A stretch of DNA of 64,000 bases from Pseudomonas tumuqii. GTDB taxonomy: Bacteria > Pseudomonadota > Gammaproteobacteria > Pseudomonadales > Pseudomonadaceae. The stretch spans positions 248,001 to 312,000 of the forward strand of contig NZ_JAAOJA010000006.1 of assembly GCF_013184545.1 (NCBI RefSeq). Direction: 5' to 3'. This document shows positions 53,520-63,722 of this stretch, in pieces; the stretch's first letter is position 1; each line of letters opens with the position of its first letter. The notes beneath the pieces are model-generated. The model did no database searches and was not told the origin of the DNA. It saw only the letters and a list, made by a program, of their open reading frames with translations. The position numbers and the translations under genes were made by a program.

Positions 53520-53837
53520 AGCCACTTCCCCACAACCCGACAGGCGCCGCGAGCGCGACGCCAAACAGCGCGCATCTTACCCGAAGCCGTCAGGCCGGTG
53601 AGGGCTGCGCGCCGGGCGGCCCTGAGCGGCTGGCGGCGGCAGCGGGAGAGCGGTGGAGCGGTTGCCCGATACAGGTCTTGCCGCTATCCGGTCGAATTCA
53701 TAAAAAGCCGGCGTTCAATTGCGAAAGAGTCTGGCCCCTGCCGAGTGTGGCCAGCAACAACCTGACTACGCTGTTAACCAGTGGAAACTCCGCGCGGGAT
53801 GCCGTGCTGGACGGCGCTCACTGCGAAAGAGGTGTCT

Positions 53838-55076
53838 ATGAAGGTTTCGGCGTGGCTACTGGCGGGTGCGGGGTTGTTGTCCATTGCGGCCGAGACGGCG
53901 GCTTCGCCCTATATCGTGATCTTCACGGCCGAGGCCATTGCGGCTGCGCCACAGCGGGCCGACAACGGCGGCCATGGCCGGCCCGAAGTGCGCGCCGCCG
54001 CCGAGCACTTGGCCAGCCTGCATGGCTTCAGCCTGGGGCATGTCTACAGCCATGCCATCAGGGGCTTCTCGGCGGATCTGAATGACTGGCAGCTGGCGGT
54101 GCTGAGCGCCGATGCGCGGGTGGCCTATATCGAGGCGGATCTGCCGATGTCGGTCATGGGAGTGCCGGTGCCTGGAGTAAGGGCCAGACCGGATCGTGGC
54201 GGCGGTTCCACGGCCCCGGCGGCACAAGAACTGCCCTGGGGGATCGCCCGGGTCGGGGCGGATATCAGCAGTACCCGGGCGGGCGATGGTGGCGGCAGTG
54301 TGGCTGGGGTGCGCGCCTACATCATCGACACCGGAATCGATACAAGCCATGCGGATCTGCATGTCGTGGAGCATGTGAACTTCGCCGGCGGGCCGAACAA
54401 GGATTGTCATGGGCATGGCACCCACGTGGCCGGTACCGTCGGGGCGCTCGACAATACCCGGGATGTGGTGGGCGTGGCACCGGGCATCGAGTTGGTGGGC
54501 GTCAAGGTGCTCGGCTGCGGCGGTACCGGCAGCACCTCCGGGGTGATCATGGGCGTGGACTGGGTGACGGCCAATGCCGTGCTGCCGGCCGTGGCCAATA
54601 TGAGCCTGGGCGGCGGGGCCAGCGCCGCACTGGATGAGGCGGTGCTGAGCTCGGCGGCGGCGGGGATTTTCTATGCCGTGGCCGCGGGCAATGATGGCGA
54701 GGACGCCTGCCTGGGATCGCCGGCACGGGCGGGCGCGAGCAGCGACAACGGGGTGATGACGACGACGGCCACCGACAGTGCCGATGAGGAGGCCTCCTTC
54801 AGCAACTATGGCGCCTGCGTGGATATCTGGGCGCCGGGCGTCGGCGTGCTCTCGACCAAGAAGGGCGGCGGTACTACCACCTACAGCGGCACCTCGATGG
54901 CGTCGCCGCACGTGGCGGGTGGCGCCGCGCTCTATCTCAGCAATGCCGGCCGTGACCCCAGCCGCCCCTTGGATGCAGCCTCGGTGGAAGCGGCGGTGTA
55001 CGAGAAGGCGATGTCGCCGGGGACTCAGAGCAAGGACGGCCGGTCGATAGAGCTGTTGCAGACAGACAGCTTCTAA
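53838..55076 (+). CDS. Secreted subtilisin-like serine protease (S8)
   Basis: 412 residues. Signal peptide 1-23 ([20 protein letters not shown], cut near TAA/S), I9-type propeptide (about 25-105: [12 protein letters not shown]...[20 protein letters not shown]...YIEAD), then the S8 domain. The catalytic triad is complete: Asp in [12 protein letters not shown], His in [13 protein letters not shown], Ser in [18 protein letters not shown], with the oxyanion Asn in [11 protein letters not shown]. Cysteines in the catalytic domain suggest disulfides. It has no C-terminal secretion domain. AAAGAGGTGTCT precedes ATG 53838. Its 3' end overlaps the macrodomain gene by 3 bp. Confidence 0.9.
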   Translation: MKVSAWLLAGAGLLSIAAETAASPYIVIFTAEAIAAAPQRADNGGHGRPEVRAAAEHLASLHGFSLGHVYSHAIRGFSADLNDWQLAVLSADARVAYIEADLPMSVMGVPVPGVRARPDRGGGSTAPAAQELPWGIARVGADISSTRAGDGGGSVAGVRAYIIDTGIDTSHADLHVVEHVNFAGGPNKDCHGHGTHVAGTVGALDNTRDVVGVAPGIELVGVKVLGCGGTGSTSGVIMGVDWVTANAVLPAVANMSLGGGASAALDEAVLSSAAAGIFYAVAAGNDGEDACLGSPARAGASSDNGVMTTTATDSADEEASFSNYGACVDIWAPGVGVLSTKKGGGTTTYSGTSMASPHVAGGAALYLSNAGRDPSRPLDAASVEAAVYEKAMSPGTQSKDGRSIELLQTDSF

Positions 55077-55627
55077 TCGCCTGGCAGCTGCCCGGGCGGT
55101 GCGGGGTCGGTGCCGGCTCGTTCGCCGAGCAGGCGCTGGTAAACCTGCAGGTCGCGGGCCGAGAAGCAGCAGAAGATCACTTGTTCGAGGCCATCGAGCC
55201 GTTCCAGCGTCGCCCGTACCGTGCTCACCGCGACCTGCGCCGCGAGTTCGAGCGGATAGCCGTAGATGCCGGTGCTGATGCTCGGGAAGGCCAGGCTGCG
55301 GATGCCCTGGGCCGCGGCGAGTTCGAGCGAACGCCGGTAACAGGAGGCCAGCAGCGCCGGCTCGCCCCGGCCGCCGCCATGCCAGACCGGCCCGACCGTG
55401 TGAATGACGTACTCGGCGGGCAAGCGATAACCCCGGGTCAGCTTGGCCTCGCCAGTCGGGCAGCCGCCCAGGCGCCGACATTCCTCCAGCAGCTGCGGCC
55501 CGGCGGCGCGATGAATCGCCCCGTCGACCCCGCCACCGCCGAGCAGCGAGGCGTTCGCCGCGTTGACGATGGCCTGCACCGGCAGTTGAGTGATATCGCC
55601 CTGCAGGGCGCGAACTGAGGTTGGCAT
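55073..55627 (-). CDS. Macrodomain protein (O-acetyl-ADP-ribose deacetylase type)
   Basis: 184 residues, one macrodomain. ADP-ribose-binding motifs: [20 protein letters not shown] (catalytic-loop Asn/Gly-rich) and [17 protein letters not shown]. Homologues such as E. coli YmdB deacetylate O-acetyl-ADP-ribose, and others remove ADP-ribose from proteins. Start ATG 55627 is preceded by CGGAGGCCCAGC; the longer frame to 55669 is not needed. It is convergent with the subtilase and divergent from nothing. Confidence 0.88.
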   Translation of the reverse strand: MPTSVRALQGDITQLPVQAIVNAANASLLGGGGVDGAIHRAAGPQLLEECRRLGGCPTGEAKLTRGYRLPAEYVIHTVGPVWHGGGRGEPALLASCYRRSLELAAAQGIRSLAFPSISTGIYGYPLELAAQVAVSTVRATLERLDGLEQVIFCCFSARDLQVYQRLLGERAGTDPAPPGQLPGD

Positions 55628-55688
55628 GCTGGGCCTCCGGGAATGCCGGCTGGTAGTGTCGCCGCACAATCGCTGTACCTGTTACGGC

Positions 55689-56357
55689 TTAGACACTCAG
55701 CCGGCGCAACTGCTCGCTGATCCGGCTGGCACTGGCGCTGGCGACCGCGGTCAGGGGCTGGTCCCATTGCAGTTCGGCGGGCGCGCCATCCAGGTACCAG
55801 AGCCGGTTGGCCAGTTGGTCGGCGTCCCTGGCATCGTGGGTGACGCAGATCATCGCCATGCGCGGGTGCGCGTCCAGCAGGCGGGTGATCAGGTTGCGCA
55901 GCTCGGCGGCCCGATCGGGGTCGAGCGAGGCGAAGGGCTCGTCCAGCAACAGCAGGTCCGGTTTGATTGCCAGGCTGCGGGCCAGCGCGGCGCGGCGGGC
56001 CATGCCAAGGGACAGCTGGTCCGGCAGTGCCTCGGCGACCTCGGCCAGGCCGACCTCGGCCAGCAGCCTGTCGATCTCGTCGTTGCGCGCGCCGACCATG
56101 GCCAGGTTCTGGCGCACGCTGCGCCAGGGCAGCAGGCGGTGTTCCTGAAACAGGTAGCCGACCCGCAGCTTGCTGCTGCGTTTGATCATCCGCTCGCCCA
56201 GGCGCCGGTCCAGCCCGGCGATGGCATTGAGCAGGGTGGTCTTGCCCACGCCGGAAGGCCCCAGCAGACAGATGCGATCGCCCTCGGCGACCCGGGCCGT
56301 GATCGCGCCCAGGATCGGATGGCCGCTGGTCCGACCGTCGATCTGCAGCTCAAGCAT
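55689..56357 (-). CDS. ABC importer ATPase (nitrate/sulfonate/taurine type)
   Basis: 222 residues. Walker A GPSGVGKTTLLNAIAG, Q-loop LFQEHRLLPWRSV, signature-like LSLGMARRAALARSL, in place of LSGGQ, then Walker B LLLLDEPFASLD and VTHDARDAD. The degenerate signature (LSLGM) is common in small tau/ssu-type ATPases. It starts inside the end of the permease gene (8-bp overlap). The imported substrate is unknown. Confidence 0.85.
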   Translation of the reverse strand: MLELQIDGRTSGHPILGAITARVAEGDRICLLGPSGVGKTTLLNAIAGLDRRLGERMIKRSSKLRVGYLFQEHRLLPWRSVRQNLAMVGARNDEIDRLLAEVGLAEVAEALPDQLSLGMARRAALARSLAIKPDLLLLDEPFASLDPDRAAELRNLITRLLDAHPRMAMICVTHDARDADQLANRLWYLDGAPAELQWDQPLTAVASASASRISEQLRRLSV

Positions 56358-57111
56358 GTTGCACCCCCACTGCACGCCAGCGCGAGGCCCGTCGTTCCAG
56401 CGGTTGCAGCAGCGCCAGCTCGATCAGCTGCACCACCGCGATGAATGCCAGGCTGTAGGCCAGGATGCTCGCCACATCGAACACCTGAAAGGCCATGTGC
56501 AGCTGAAAGCCGATGCCGTCGGAGCGACCGAGCAACTCGACCACCAGCACGATCTTCCAGATCAGCGCCAGGCCGCCGCGGGTCGCGGCCATCAGGTAGG
56601 GGAACAGCTGCGGCAGCCAGACATCCGCCAGCTGCTGCCAGCGGCTGAAGGCATAGACCTGGGCCATCTGCTCCAGCCTGGGGTCGAGGCTGCGCGCGCC
56701 CTCGCGCAGCGTCACCGCGACATTGGGCACCTTGTTGATCACCACCGCCAGGACCGCCGCGGCCTCGACCAGGCCGAACCAGACATACAGCAGGATGATG
56801 GTGACCAGCGCCGGCAGATTGAGGAACAGCACCAGCAGCGGATCGAACAGCGCATTGGCCAGCGCCGAGCGGCCCATCCACACGCCCAGGAGCGCGCCGA
56901 GCAGCATGGCCAGGACGAAGCTGATGAGCACCCGGCGCAGGGTCACACCCAGGTGCTGCTGCAGCTCGCCGCTCTGCAGCGACTGCCACAGCGAATCCAG
57001 CACGGCGCTCGGGGTGGGCAGCAACGGCGTCTCCAGCGTCGCGGCGATTGCGGCCCACAGCACCACGGCCAGCGGCAGCATGATCCAGTAGGTCCAGCGT
57101 GGCGGTTTCAT
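56350..57111 (-). CDS. ABC importer permease (nitrate/sulfonate/taurine type)
   Basis: 253 residues from ATG 57111. About six helices; the EAA loop is visible as VTLREGARSLDPRLEQMAQVYAF followed by LPQLFPYLMAATRGGLALIWK, typical of SsuC/TauC-type permeases. The start overlaps the binding-protein stop (ATGA, 57108-57111). The longer frame to 57516 is an antisense-like extension over the binding-protein gene and is not used. Confidence 0.87.
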   Translation of the reverse strand: MKPPRWTYWIMLPLAVVLWAAIAATLETPLLPTPSAVLDSLWQSLQSGELQQHLGVTLRRVLISFVLAMLLGALLGVWMGRSALANALFDPLLVLFLNLPALVTIILLYVWFGLVEAAAVLAVVINKVPNVAVTLREGARSLDPRLEQMAQVYAFSRWQQLADVWLPQLFPYLMAATRGGLALIWKIVLVVELLGRSDGIGFQLHMAFQVFDVASILAYSLAFIAVVQLIELALLQPLERRASRWRAVGVQHA

Positions 57112-58139
57112 GGTCCGGTCCGGAAAAACAGCGCCTCGGGCAGCAGCTGCGCCGGATCGGTGCCGCTCAGGGTCAGCAGGCGGCGCAGGTCGCCGATGCG
57201 CTCGGCATCCAGCGGTTCGGCAATCCCCGCGACGAAGCCGCCCCGCAGCGCGGCAAATACCGCGTCGTCCTCGGCGCGCATCAACGGCCTGATGGCGTCC
57301 CAATAGGCCGGGGTGGCGGCCAGCTCGCTGTTGCTCTGGCGCAACGCGCGGTCGAAACGGCCCAGCAACTCCGGATTTTCTGCGGCCCAGGCCTGCGCGA
57401 AGACATAGCCCAGCACCGGCAGGTCGGGGTGCAGGCCCAGCCCCTGCAGCAGGTCGGCCAGGGCGAAGGCGGAACGGCTGTCGCCCTCGGCGCGCAGGCG
57501 TGCGGCAAAGTGCCAATAGGTCACCAGCGCATCCACCTGGCCGCGGCGCAGGGCCTGGTTCAGCAGCGGCGGCGCGGCGAACTGAACCTCGGCAGCGCGC
57601 GCCAGATCGATGCCCTGCTGGCGGGCCGCTTGTTGCACCAGCAGCCAGCCCAGGCTGTCAGGCCCGCCGGCCACGCCGATGCGCTTGCCCGCCAGATCGG
57701 CCACCTGGTCGATGGCACTGTCGCTGGCGACCACGATCTCGCCGATCTGCGAGGAAAACGGCAGATATACAAACGGTGTGCCGGCGGCATAGCGCGCTTG
57801 CGCCCAGAGCAGATCGGCCACGGCACCATCGACGCTGCCACTGGACACCGCCAGCCGCGAGGCCGGTAAATCGGCGACCAGCCTGACCTTGAGTTCGAAG
57901 CCATGCGCCCGGTCCAGCTGCCGGCGCTGCAGATGCTCGAGCCCCCAGTGCGCGGTACCGAACTGCAGCACACTGAGGCTCAGCACCGGCAATCGGCCGT
58001 CGGCATTTTCCGCCGGCTCGGCCGCCATTGCGCTTGCACCGCCGAACAGCGCCAGGCACAACAGCGTTGCAGCCACGCCGTGCAAAGCAGTCAGGGCGCG
58101 GAGAACCGGCAGGGCGAGGAGCAGGATTAGACGCATCAT
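57108..58139 (-). CDS. ABC importer binding protein (NMT1/THI5-like)
   Basis: 343 residues. A signal sequence around 10-40 (ALHGVAATLLCLALFGGASAMA, cut at AMA/AE) precedes a mature protein with the NMT1-like pattern: LAVSSGSVDGAVADLLWAQA, DSAIDQVADLAGKRIGVAGGP and QALRRGQVDALVTYWHFAA. These proteins bind small organic or sulfonate-type ligands. It is the first gene of the three-gene importer. The start is ATG 58139 or the adjacent ATG 58136. Confidence 0.84.
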   Translation of the reverse strand: MMRLILLLALPVLRALTALHGVAATLLCLALFGGASAMAAEPAENADGRLPVLSLSVLQFGTAHWGLEHLQRRQLDRAHGFELKVRLVADLPASRLAVSSGSVDGAVADLLWAQARYAAGTPFVYLPFSSQIGEIVVASDSAIDQVADLAGKRIGVAGGPDSLGWLLVQQAARQQGIDLARAAEVQFAAPPLLNQALRRGQVDALVTYWHFAARLRAEGDSRSAFALADLLQGLGLHPDLPVLGYVFAQAWAAENPELLGRFDRALRQSNSELAATPAYWDAIRPLMRAEDDAVFAALRGGFVAGIAEPLDAERIGDLRRLLTLSGTDPAQLLPEALFFRTGP

Positions 58140-58231
58140 AGCCTCAGGGTACGAAGCCGAGCGCCCGGCACGAATAGTACTTTGGTGCCTGTTTGCTGCT
58201 GCGATGGTCGAGTTTGGCCCGGGTGGTCCTG

Positions 58232-58543
58232 TTAGCTGTCCGCCACTACTCCTGAAAGGGCTTTGGCCACGACAGGCGGCAACTTTTTTGGCGCCCTGAT
58301 ACGTAACTGCTTGTTGATGTTGTAGCGGCCAAAAACAACCGTTATGTCGGTAGCCGAGACAGCAAATTCTTCGGCGAGAAATCTGACCATGTGGTCAGTG
58401 GCTTTGCCCGCAACCGGGCTGGCAGTGACGCTGACCTTGAGCTGAACGCCTTTCGCCTTGCCAATGGCATCCTTCTTCGCGCCAGGTGTGCCGAGGATAT
58501 TCAGAACCAGCGTGTCTCCATCCATGGCACAGAACGAAGACAT
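58232..58543 (-). CDS. DUF167/YggU family protein
   Basis: About 103 residues. The family pattern is clear: LVLNILGTPGAKKDAIGKAKG, VKVSVTASPVAGKATDHMVRFLAEEF and VVFGRYNINKQLRIRAP. The function is unknown. ATG 58543 has AAGGGG 8 nt upstream; an alternative ATG at 58597 would add 18 residues that do not belong to the domain. Base composition of the 5' part is lower in GC than its neighbours. It lies between wspR and the ABC importer, all on the same strand. Confidence 0.75.
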   Translation of the reverse strand: MSSFCAMDGDTLVLNILGTPGAKKDAIGKAKGVQLKVSVTASPVAGKATDHMVRFLAEEFAVSATDITVVFGRYNINKQLRIRAPKKLPPVVAKALSGVVADS

Positions 58544-58719
58544 CTTGCGCCCCTTGCCAGCGGGTTTGAGTGATGCAGTAGTTGCTGATTTTTTCATTCC
58601 ACACTCTGAGTTGTGACTTGGGGTTGCGCGGGGCCTACCCTGAGTTGGCCGAGTTGCTGGCGCATCCCGACACATGACTGGAGGTTGCCGTAGCCTTGCG
58701 AATCCCGCGGCCCCTCTGT

Positions 58720-59745
58720 TCAGGCTGCCGAGACTGGCCGTTCGAGCATCTTGACCCGGTTGCGTCCTTGGTTCTTGGCGCAATAGAGCCCTTGGTCGGC
58801 CAACTGGATCAGGAGTGAGGAGGATTCGCCTGGCATGGGCGTCAGAGTCGCACCACCGATGCTCAACGTTATTATGGAACCGCGGGTGGGGAAATTATGC
58901 TCAATCCGCCGCGCCAGCATGGCTTCGCGGATCTTCTCGGCCACCACCCGCGCCCCGCCACTCGGAGTGCCCGGGAGCAACATGACGAACTCATCCCCAC
59001 CATAGCGGGCCGGCATGTCGGCAGGCCGGGTACAGCTTTCGCGCATGGAGACGGCGAGCTGACGTAACAGGTCGTCACCAGCCAGATGGCCCAGATCGTC
59101 GTTGTAACTCTTGAAGTAATCGACATCGATGAACAACAGCGACATCTGCGTCTGGTCACGCTGGGCGCGCAACCACTCCATGCTGAGGTATTCGTCGAAG
59201 TGCCGACGGTTCGACAGGCCGGTCAGGCCATCGGCGTTCATCAGGCGCTGCAGCATCAGATTGGTGTCCAGCAGGCGTTGCTGGCTCTCGCGCAGGGCCC
59301 GGTAGGCTTCGTCGCGCTGCAACAGGGTCTGGTAGGAGCGCGAGTGGTAGCGAATCCGCGCGATCAGTTCGATGGGGTCCGGCAATTTGACCAGGTAATC
59401 GTTGGCCCCTGCGGCAAAGGCGGCGCTCTTCACCCCGGAGTCGTCCTTGGTGGACAGGACGATGATGGGGATATCACATGTTACTGGATTGGCCCGGTAC
59501 TCTCTGACCAGCGTCAGGCCATCCACTCCGGGCATGACCAAGTCCTGGAGGATTACCGTGGGCCTGATCTGCATCGCCTGAGCGATAGCCTCCAGCGGGT
59601 CGGCACAGAAATGGAAGTCGATGTTGTCCTGATCGGCCAGGTTACGCCGTACCGCTTCGCCGATCATTGCCTGGTCGTCGACCAGGAGAACCATCACGGC
59701 GTTTTCGTCGACAGTCAGAGCCGATCTTTCACGTAGTTCGTTCAC
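58720..59745 (-). CDS. wspR: WspR response regulator diguanylate cyclase
   Basis: 341 residues. REC domain (about 15-140) with phospho-acceptor D68 in [12 protein letters not shown], a linker helix (about 145-170) and a GGDEF domain with GGDEF at 249-253 and I-site R240-x-x-D243. In P. aeruginosa and P. fluorescens, surface contact leads WspE to phosphorylate WspR, which clusters and makes c-di-GMP to promote biofilm. The start is GTG 59745, with AAGGAG 7 nt upstream. It is last in the wsp operon. Confidence 0.94.
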   Translation of the reverse strand: MNELRERSALTVDENAVMVLLVDDQAMIGEAVRRNLADQDNIDFHFCADPLEAIAQAMQIRPTVILQDLVMPGVDGLTLVREYRANPVTCDIPIIVLSTKDDSGVKSAAFAAGANDYLVKLPDPIELIARIRYHSRSYQTLLQRDEAYRALRESQQRLLDTNLMLQRLMNADGLTGLSNRRHFDEYLSMEWLRAQRDQTQMSLLFIDVDYFKSYNDDLGHLAGDDLLRQLAVSMRESCTRPADMPARYGGDEFVMLLPGTPSGGARVVAEKIREAMLARRIEHNFPTRGSIITLSIGGATLTPMPGESSSLLIQLADQGLYCAKNQGRNRVKMLERPVSAA

Positions 59746-59791
59746 CTCATGCTCCTTGGCCGCCGTCGACAGTGGCGGCTGTTTCCATCAT

Positions 59792-60799
59792 TCAAGTAAA
59801 AAACTCCAGCAGCCGCGGCGCAATCTCCCTCAGGGAATGAATCTCGGTGGCGGCACCAAGTCCCGCCGCCGCCTTGGGCATGCCATAGACGGCGCTACTT
59901 TGCTGGTCCTGCGCGATGGTCAGAAAGCCCCGCTCGCGCATTTGTTTGAGCCCCTTGGCGCCGTCACGGCCCATGCCGGTCAGCAGCACGCCCACCGCCT
60001 GGCTGCGCCAGTGCTTGGCCACGCTCTCGAAAAACAGGTCGATGGACGGACGATATGCAGAGTAGTTACTTGGCTCGCTCGTGTAGGCCAGATGGCCATT
60101 TTTCAGCAGGCAGATATGCTGATTGGTTCCCGCCAGCAGCGCCGTTCCCGGCTGCGGGGGTTCGCCATTCCTGGCCAGACGCACCGGCACTCCGGACGTC
60201 TGGGTAAGCCAATCGGCCATGCCGGCGGCAAATACCTGATCAACATGCTGGACCAGCACCATGGCTGCCGGAAACCCTGGCGGGATACCTTGTAATAGCT
60301 CGGCCAGGGCCGCCGGGCCACCCGCCGAGGCGCCGATCGCCACCAGCCGTTGCACTGCCTGAGTGGGTTTTGCCGGCAGGACCGGACTCGCCAGCGTCTC
60401 GCCGCGCCCTATCAGCCAACCGATATTCTGAATCTTGCGCAATAGCGGCGCGGCGGCCTCGGCAACGCTGCCCGAACCCAGGGCTGGGGTATTGACCACA
60501 TCCAGCGCACCATGGCCCATGGCTTCGAACACCCGGCGCATGTTCCGCTCGCTGTCGTCGGTCACCAGCAGAATTGCGCAAGGGCTCTGCACCATGATCT
60601 GCCGGGTCGCCTCGACGCCGTCCATCACCGGCATCAGCAGGTCCATCAACACCAGGTCGGGCGTCTGTGTCGCGCAGCGGTGGATCGCTTCGGCCCCATC
60701 GCCCGCGATCCAGACGATCTCATGCTGGGGTGCGAAGAGCAGGGCCCGCCGCAGCGTCTCCACCGCCAGCGGCATGTCATTGACGATGGCGATCTTCAT
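59792..60799 (-). CDS. wspF: WspF (CheB-type methylesterase)
   Basis: 335 residues. REC domain (about 1-120, phospho-acceptor D53 in LVLMDLLMPVMDG) and a CheB methylesterase domain (about 145-335) with the catalytic Ser in AIGASAGGPAAL, the His in LVQHVDQ and the Asp in GMGRDGAKGL. It removes methyl groups from the WspA receptor and is the negative regulator of the pathway; loss-of-function alleles give wrinkly colonies. The start overlaps the wspE stop (ATGA). The REC acidic pocket begins IVNDMP, with Asn in place of the first Asp, as in known WspF. Confidence 0.94.
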   Translation of the reverse strand: MKIAIVNDMPLAVETLRRALLFAPQHEIVWIAGDGAEAIHRCATQTPDLVLMDLLMPVMDGVEATRQIMVQSPCAILLVTDDSERNMRRVFEAMGHGALDVVNTPALGSGSVAEAAAPLLRKIQNIGWLIGRGETLASPVLPAKPTQAVQRLVAIGASAGGPAALAELLQGIPPGFPAAMVLVQHVDQVFAAGMADWLTQTSGVPVRLARNGEPPQPGTALLAGTNQHICLLKNGHLAYTSEPSNYSAYRPSIDLFFESVAKHWRSQAVGVLLTGMGRDGAKGLKQMRERGFLTIAQDQQSSAVYGMPKAAAGLGAATEIHSLREIAPRLLEFFT

Positions 60800-63033
60800 A
60801 ACGGTTCCCCGATCAGCATCGCCACCGCGTCGAGCAGCGTCTCGTCATGGAAACTGGCCTTGGCCAGGTAATAATCGGCGCCGGCCTCCAGACCGCGCCG
60901 GCGATCCTCCTCGCGGTCCTTGTAGGACACCACCATCACCGGCAGCGACTGCATCCGGTGGTCGCGGCGCAGCAGGGTTACCAGTTCGATGCCGTCCATG
61001 CGTGGCATATCGATGTCGGTGATCAGCAGGTCGAAATGTTCGGCGCGCAGCGCATTCCAGCCGTCCATGCCGTCCACCGCGACCGCCACCTGGTAGCCGC
61101 GATTGAGCAGCAGCTTGCGCTGCAATTCGCGCACGGTGAGCGAGTCGTCGACTACCAGCACGCGTTTGCGCGCCGCGTCGGGCTCCTGCCCACCGCGGTC
61201 TATACGCTCGAGGCGGCCGCTGCTGAGCAGGTTCTCCAGTGAACGCTGCAGGTCCTCGGCATCCAGGATCAGCACCGGCGCGCCGTCGTCCAGCACGGCG
61301 CCGGCGGCAACGCTCTGCAACTTGCCCAGGCGCGGGTCGAGCGGCAGCACCACCAGGGTGCGCTCACCGATAAAGCGCTCGACGGCAATTCCGCAGAGCG
61401 CCTCCCCCACACCTAGCAGCACCACCGGGATGCTGGCCTGCGGCGTCTGCGCAGAAGGACGCTGGAGTAACTGGCTGGCCGCCACCAGGCCGACCGGCCG
61501 TCCCTCATGGGTGAAATGCTGGCGCCCTTCCAGTTGTACGATGGTGGCTGACTCCAGCTCGTACATCCGCGCGATGTGCGCCATCGGGAAGGCGTAGGCC
61601 TCACCGCCGATTTCCACCACCAGGCTGCGCACCACCGACAGGGTCAGCGGTACCTCGAGCAGAAAGCGCATGCCCAGTCCGCGTACCTGCTGCAACCGAA
61701 TGTCGCCGCGCAACTGGCGCAGCATATGCTGCACCGCGTCCAGCCCGACCCCGCGCCCGGACAACTCGGTGACCTGCTCGCGCAGGCTGAAACCGGGCAG
61801 GAACAGGAAGCTCAGCAACTCCGCCTCGCTCAATTGCGCGGCGGTCGCCTCATTGGCCAGCTGGCGTTGGACGATCGCCGCGCGCAGCCGCGCCAGGTCC
61901 ACCCCAGCGCCATCGTCGGCGATTTCCAGCAGCAAGGAACCGGCCTGCTGGCGCGCCTTGACACTGATCAGGCCTTCGGCCGGTTTGCCCGCCGCCAGGC
62001 GCGCGGCGGGCGTCTCGATACCGTGGTCGAGGGCATTGCGCAGCAGGTGGACCAGGGGTGCCTCGAGCCGCTCCAGCACATCGCGGTCCACCTGGGTCTT
62101 GTCTCCCTCGATTTGCAGGCGCACCTGCTTGTCCAGGGTCCGGGCGAGGTCGCGGATCATACGTGTCTGCCCGCCCAGGACGTCGGCCAGCGGTCGCATG
62201 CGGCACGCCAGGGCGGTGTCGTAGAGCTGCTGAGCGCGCTGCGCGGCTTGCCAGGCAAATTCGTCCAGTGCGCCGGCCTGCTGCTCGTACAACTGCTGGC
62301 ACTCGCCCAGCAGGCGGCGGGCATCGGCCAAATGGGCCTGCGTCGACGCCTCGAGGGTGGCGCCCGACAAGCTCTCCTGGACAGCTTCGAGCGCCCGAGC
62401 GAGATGACTTTGCAGACGCTTGCCGCGTTGCAGGGCGGTCAGTTGCGGCTTCAGCCGCAGCACCTCGACCAGCGTCTTGCTGGACAGATCGAGCAAGCGG
62501 TCGAGCCGCTCGGCGGTGACCCGCAAGACCCGCTCGCCGCCTTCCAGTGGCCGGTTGTCGGCGTGCAGCGGCTCCACCGCGTCGACCACCGCCTTGCCGG
62601 CGAGCGACGGAACTGGCGCCGCGGGCTGGCCACCTGATGCAGGCGCGCCCCTGGCCTGGACCTCCAGCCGTGCAACCAGGGCATCGATTTCCGCCGGTTC
62701 GACCGCTGCGTCTGGCATGGCGATGCGCAGCAGCAGGTCGCTGCCGAGCAACAGCGTATCGATATGTTCGGGGCTCAGCTGCAGCCGCCCGTCCTGGGCG
62801 CCGACCAGGCAATCCTCCATCACGTGGGCCACGCGCACGCCTGCCTCGATCCCGACGATCCGCGCCGCACCCTTGAGTGAATGGGCGGCGCGCATGCACG
62901 CCTCCAACTGATCGGCTAGAGTCGGGTTGCGTTCGAGCAACAGCAGCCCGGCGCCGAGCACCTGGGTTTGCGCCTCGGCCTCCAGGTGGAACAGTTCCAG
63001 CAGCGAGGCGTTGCGCATCTGCTCGGGGGTCAT
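60796..63033 (-). CDS. wspE: WspE hybrid CheA-type kinase with receiver domain
   Basis: 745 residues. HPt domain with H51 in AAHSLKGAARIVG, dimerisation and HATPase domains (NALDHGIETPAARLAAGK, DDGAGVDLARLRAAI, SGRGVGLDAV), a CheW-like regulatory domain (about 460-590), and a C-terminal REC domain (about 620-740) with VLVVDDSLTVRELQRK and phospho-acceptor in LLITDIDMPRMDG. It autophosphorylates on signal from WspA and passes phosphate to WspR and WspF. Start and stop overlap neighbours (ATGA each). Confidence 0.94.
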   Translation of the reverse strand: MTPEQMRNASLLELFHLEAEAQTQVLGAGLLLLERNPTLADQLEACMRAAHSLKGAARIVGIEAGVRVAHVMEDCLVGAQDGRLQLSPEHIDTLLLGSDLLLRIAMPDAAVEPAEIDALVARLEVQARGAPASGGQPAAPVPSLAGKAVVDAVEPLHADNRPLEGGERVLRVTAERLDRLLDLSSKTLVEVLRLKPQLTALQRGKRLQSHLARALEAVQESLSGATLEASTQAHLADARRLLGECQQLYEQQAGALDEFAWQAAQRAQQLYDTALACRMRPLADVLGGQTRMIRDLARTLDKQVRLQIEGDKTQVDRDVLERLEAPLVHLLRNALDHGIETPAARLAAGKPAEGLISVKARQQAGSLLLEIADDGAGVDLARLRAAIVQRQLANEATAAQLSEAELLSFLFLPGFSLREQVTELSGRGVGLDAVQHMLRQLRGDIRLQQVRGLGMRFLLEVPLTLSVVRSLVVEIGGEAYAFPMAHIARMYELESATIVQLEGRQHFTHEGRPVGLVAASQLLQRPSAQTPQASIPVVLLGVGEALCGIAVERFIGERTLVVLPLDPRLGKLQSVAAGAVLDDGAPVLILDAEDLQRSLENLLSSGRLERIDRGGQEPDAARKRVLVVDDSLTVRELQRKLLLNRGYQVAVAVDGMDGWNALRAEHFDLLITDIDMPRMDGIELVTLLRRDHRMQSLPVMVVSYKDREEDRRRGLEAGADYYLAKASFHDETLLDAVAMLIGEPL

Positions 63034-63722
63034 GCCAGGCTCCGTATCATGCTCTGCAGCAGTTGTTCCTCATCCAGCAGACGTAGGCTGCGTTGGCGCC
63101 ACTGCAGCACGCCCCGGCTGCACTTGGTGGTGTCCAGGGTATTGTCCAGTTCGGCTGCGGCGAGCAGTTCCAGGTTGAACGCATGGATACCATCCACCTC
63201 ATCCACCGCGGCCAGCAGGTTGCCGCCAGGCGCCGCGAGGACCAGCATGCGCGGTGCCACTCGCCTGCTCGACAGCGTTGCCGACACGCCACTGGCGCCC
63301 AGGCCGAGCAGCTCGACCAGCGACAGGCAGGCCACCAGCGCGCCACGCACATTGGCGACACCGAGCAAGGCGCGGGCGCGCTGGTGCGGCAGCGTGTGGA
63401 TCGGTGACAGCGGCGCGACTTCCACCAGGATACGGGTCGCCAGAGCCAGCCACTCCTCTCCCAGGCGGAACACCAGCAGCGAGCGGGTTGCATGATCCGC
63501 CGCGAGCGGTTGCGCCTCCACTTCGGCCGGTTCGTCCCGCTGTAGCATGTACCGATCGAGCAGACGGATGGCCGCCGCCGCATAGACCGGGCAGTTGCGG
63601 CAATGGACAAGTTCGACCAACCGCGGACAGGATTTGCTGCCGCGTACCCCGATGCGATTCCAGCAGTCGTCGAGCGGCTGCGCGTCATCGGCCAGTGTGG
63701 TCGCCGGGATCGACTCAGGCAT
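63030..63722 (-). CDS. wspD: WspD (CheW-type coupling protein)
   Basis: 230 residues. An N-terminal extension containing CPRLVELVHCRNCPVY (Cys-rich, about 30-50) precedes a CheW domain (about 75-220, SLLVFRLGEEWLALATRILVEV and LLGVANVRGALVACLSLVELLGL). It couples the WspA receptor complex to WspE. The start overlaps the wspC stop by 8 bp. Confidence 0.9.
   Translation of the reverse strand: MPESIPATTLADDAQPLDDCWNRIGVRGSKSCPRLVELVHCRNCPVYAAAAIRLLDRYMLQRDEPAEVEAQPLAADHATRSLLVFRLGEEWLALATRILVEVAPLSPIHTLPHQRARALLGVANVRGALVACLSLVELLGLGASGVSATLSSRRVAPRMLVLAAPGGNLLAAVDEVDGIHAFNLELLAAAELDNTLDTTKCSRGVLQWRQRSLRLLDEEQLLQSMIRSLA

Noticed and set aside
52272..53765. 497-codon frame opposite the HI0933-type gene
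   Set aside because: The opposite strand has a complete flavoprotein with intact motifs.
56350..57516. Long form of the ABC permease starting at 57516
   Set aside because: The extra 135 residues are the antisense-like reading of the binding-protein gene; ATG 57111 gives a normal permease and an ATGA overlap.
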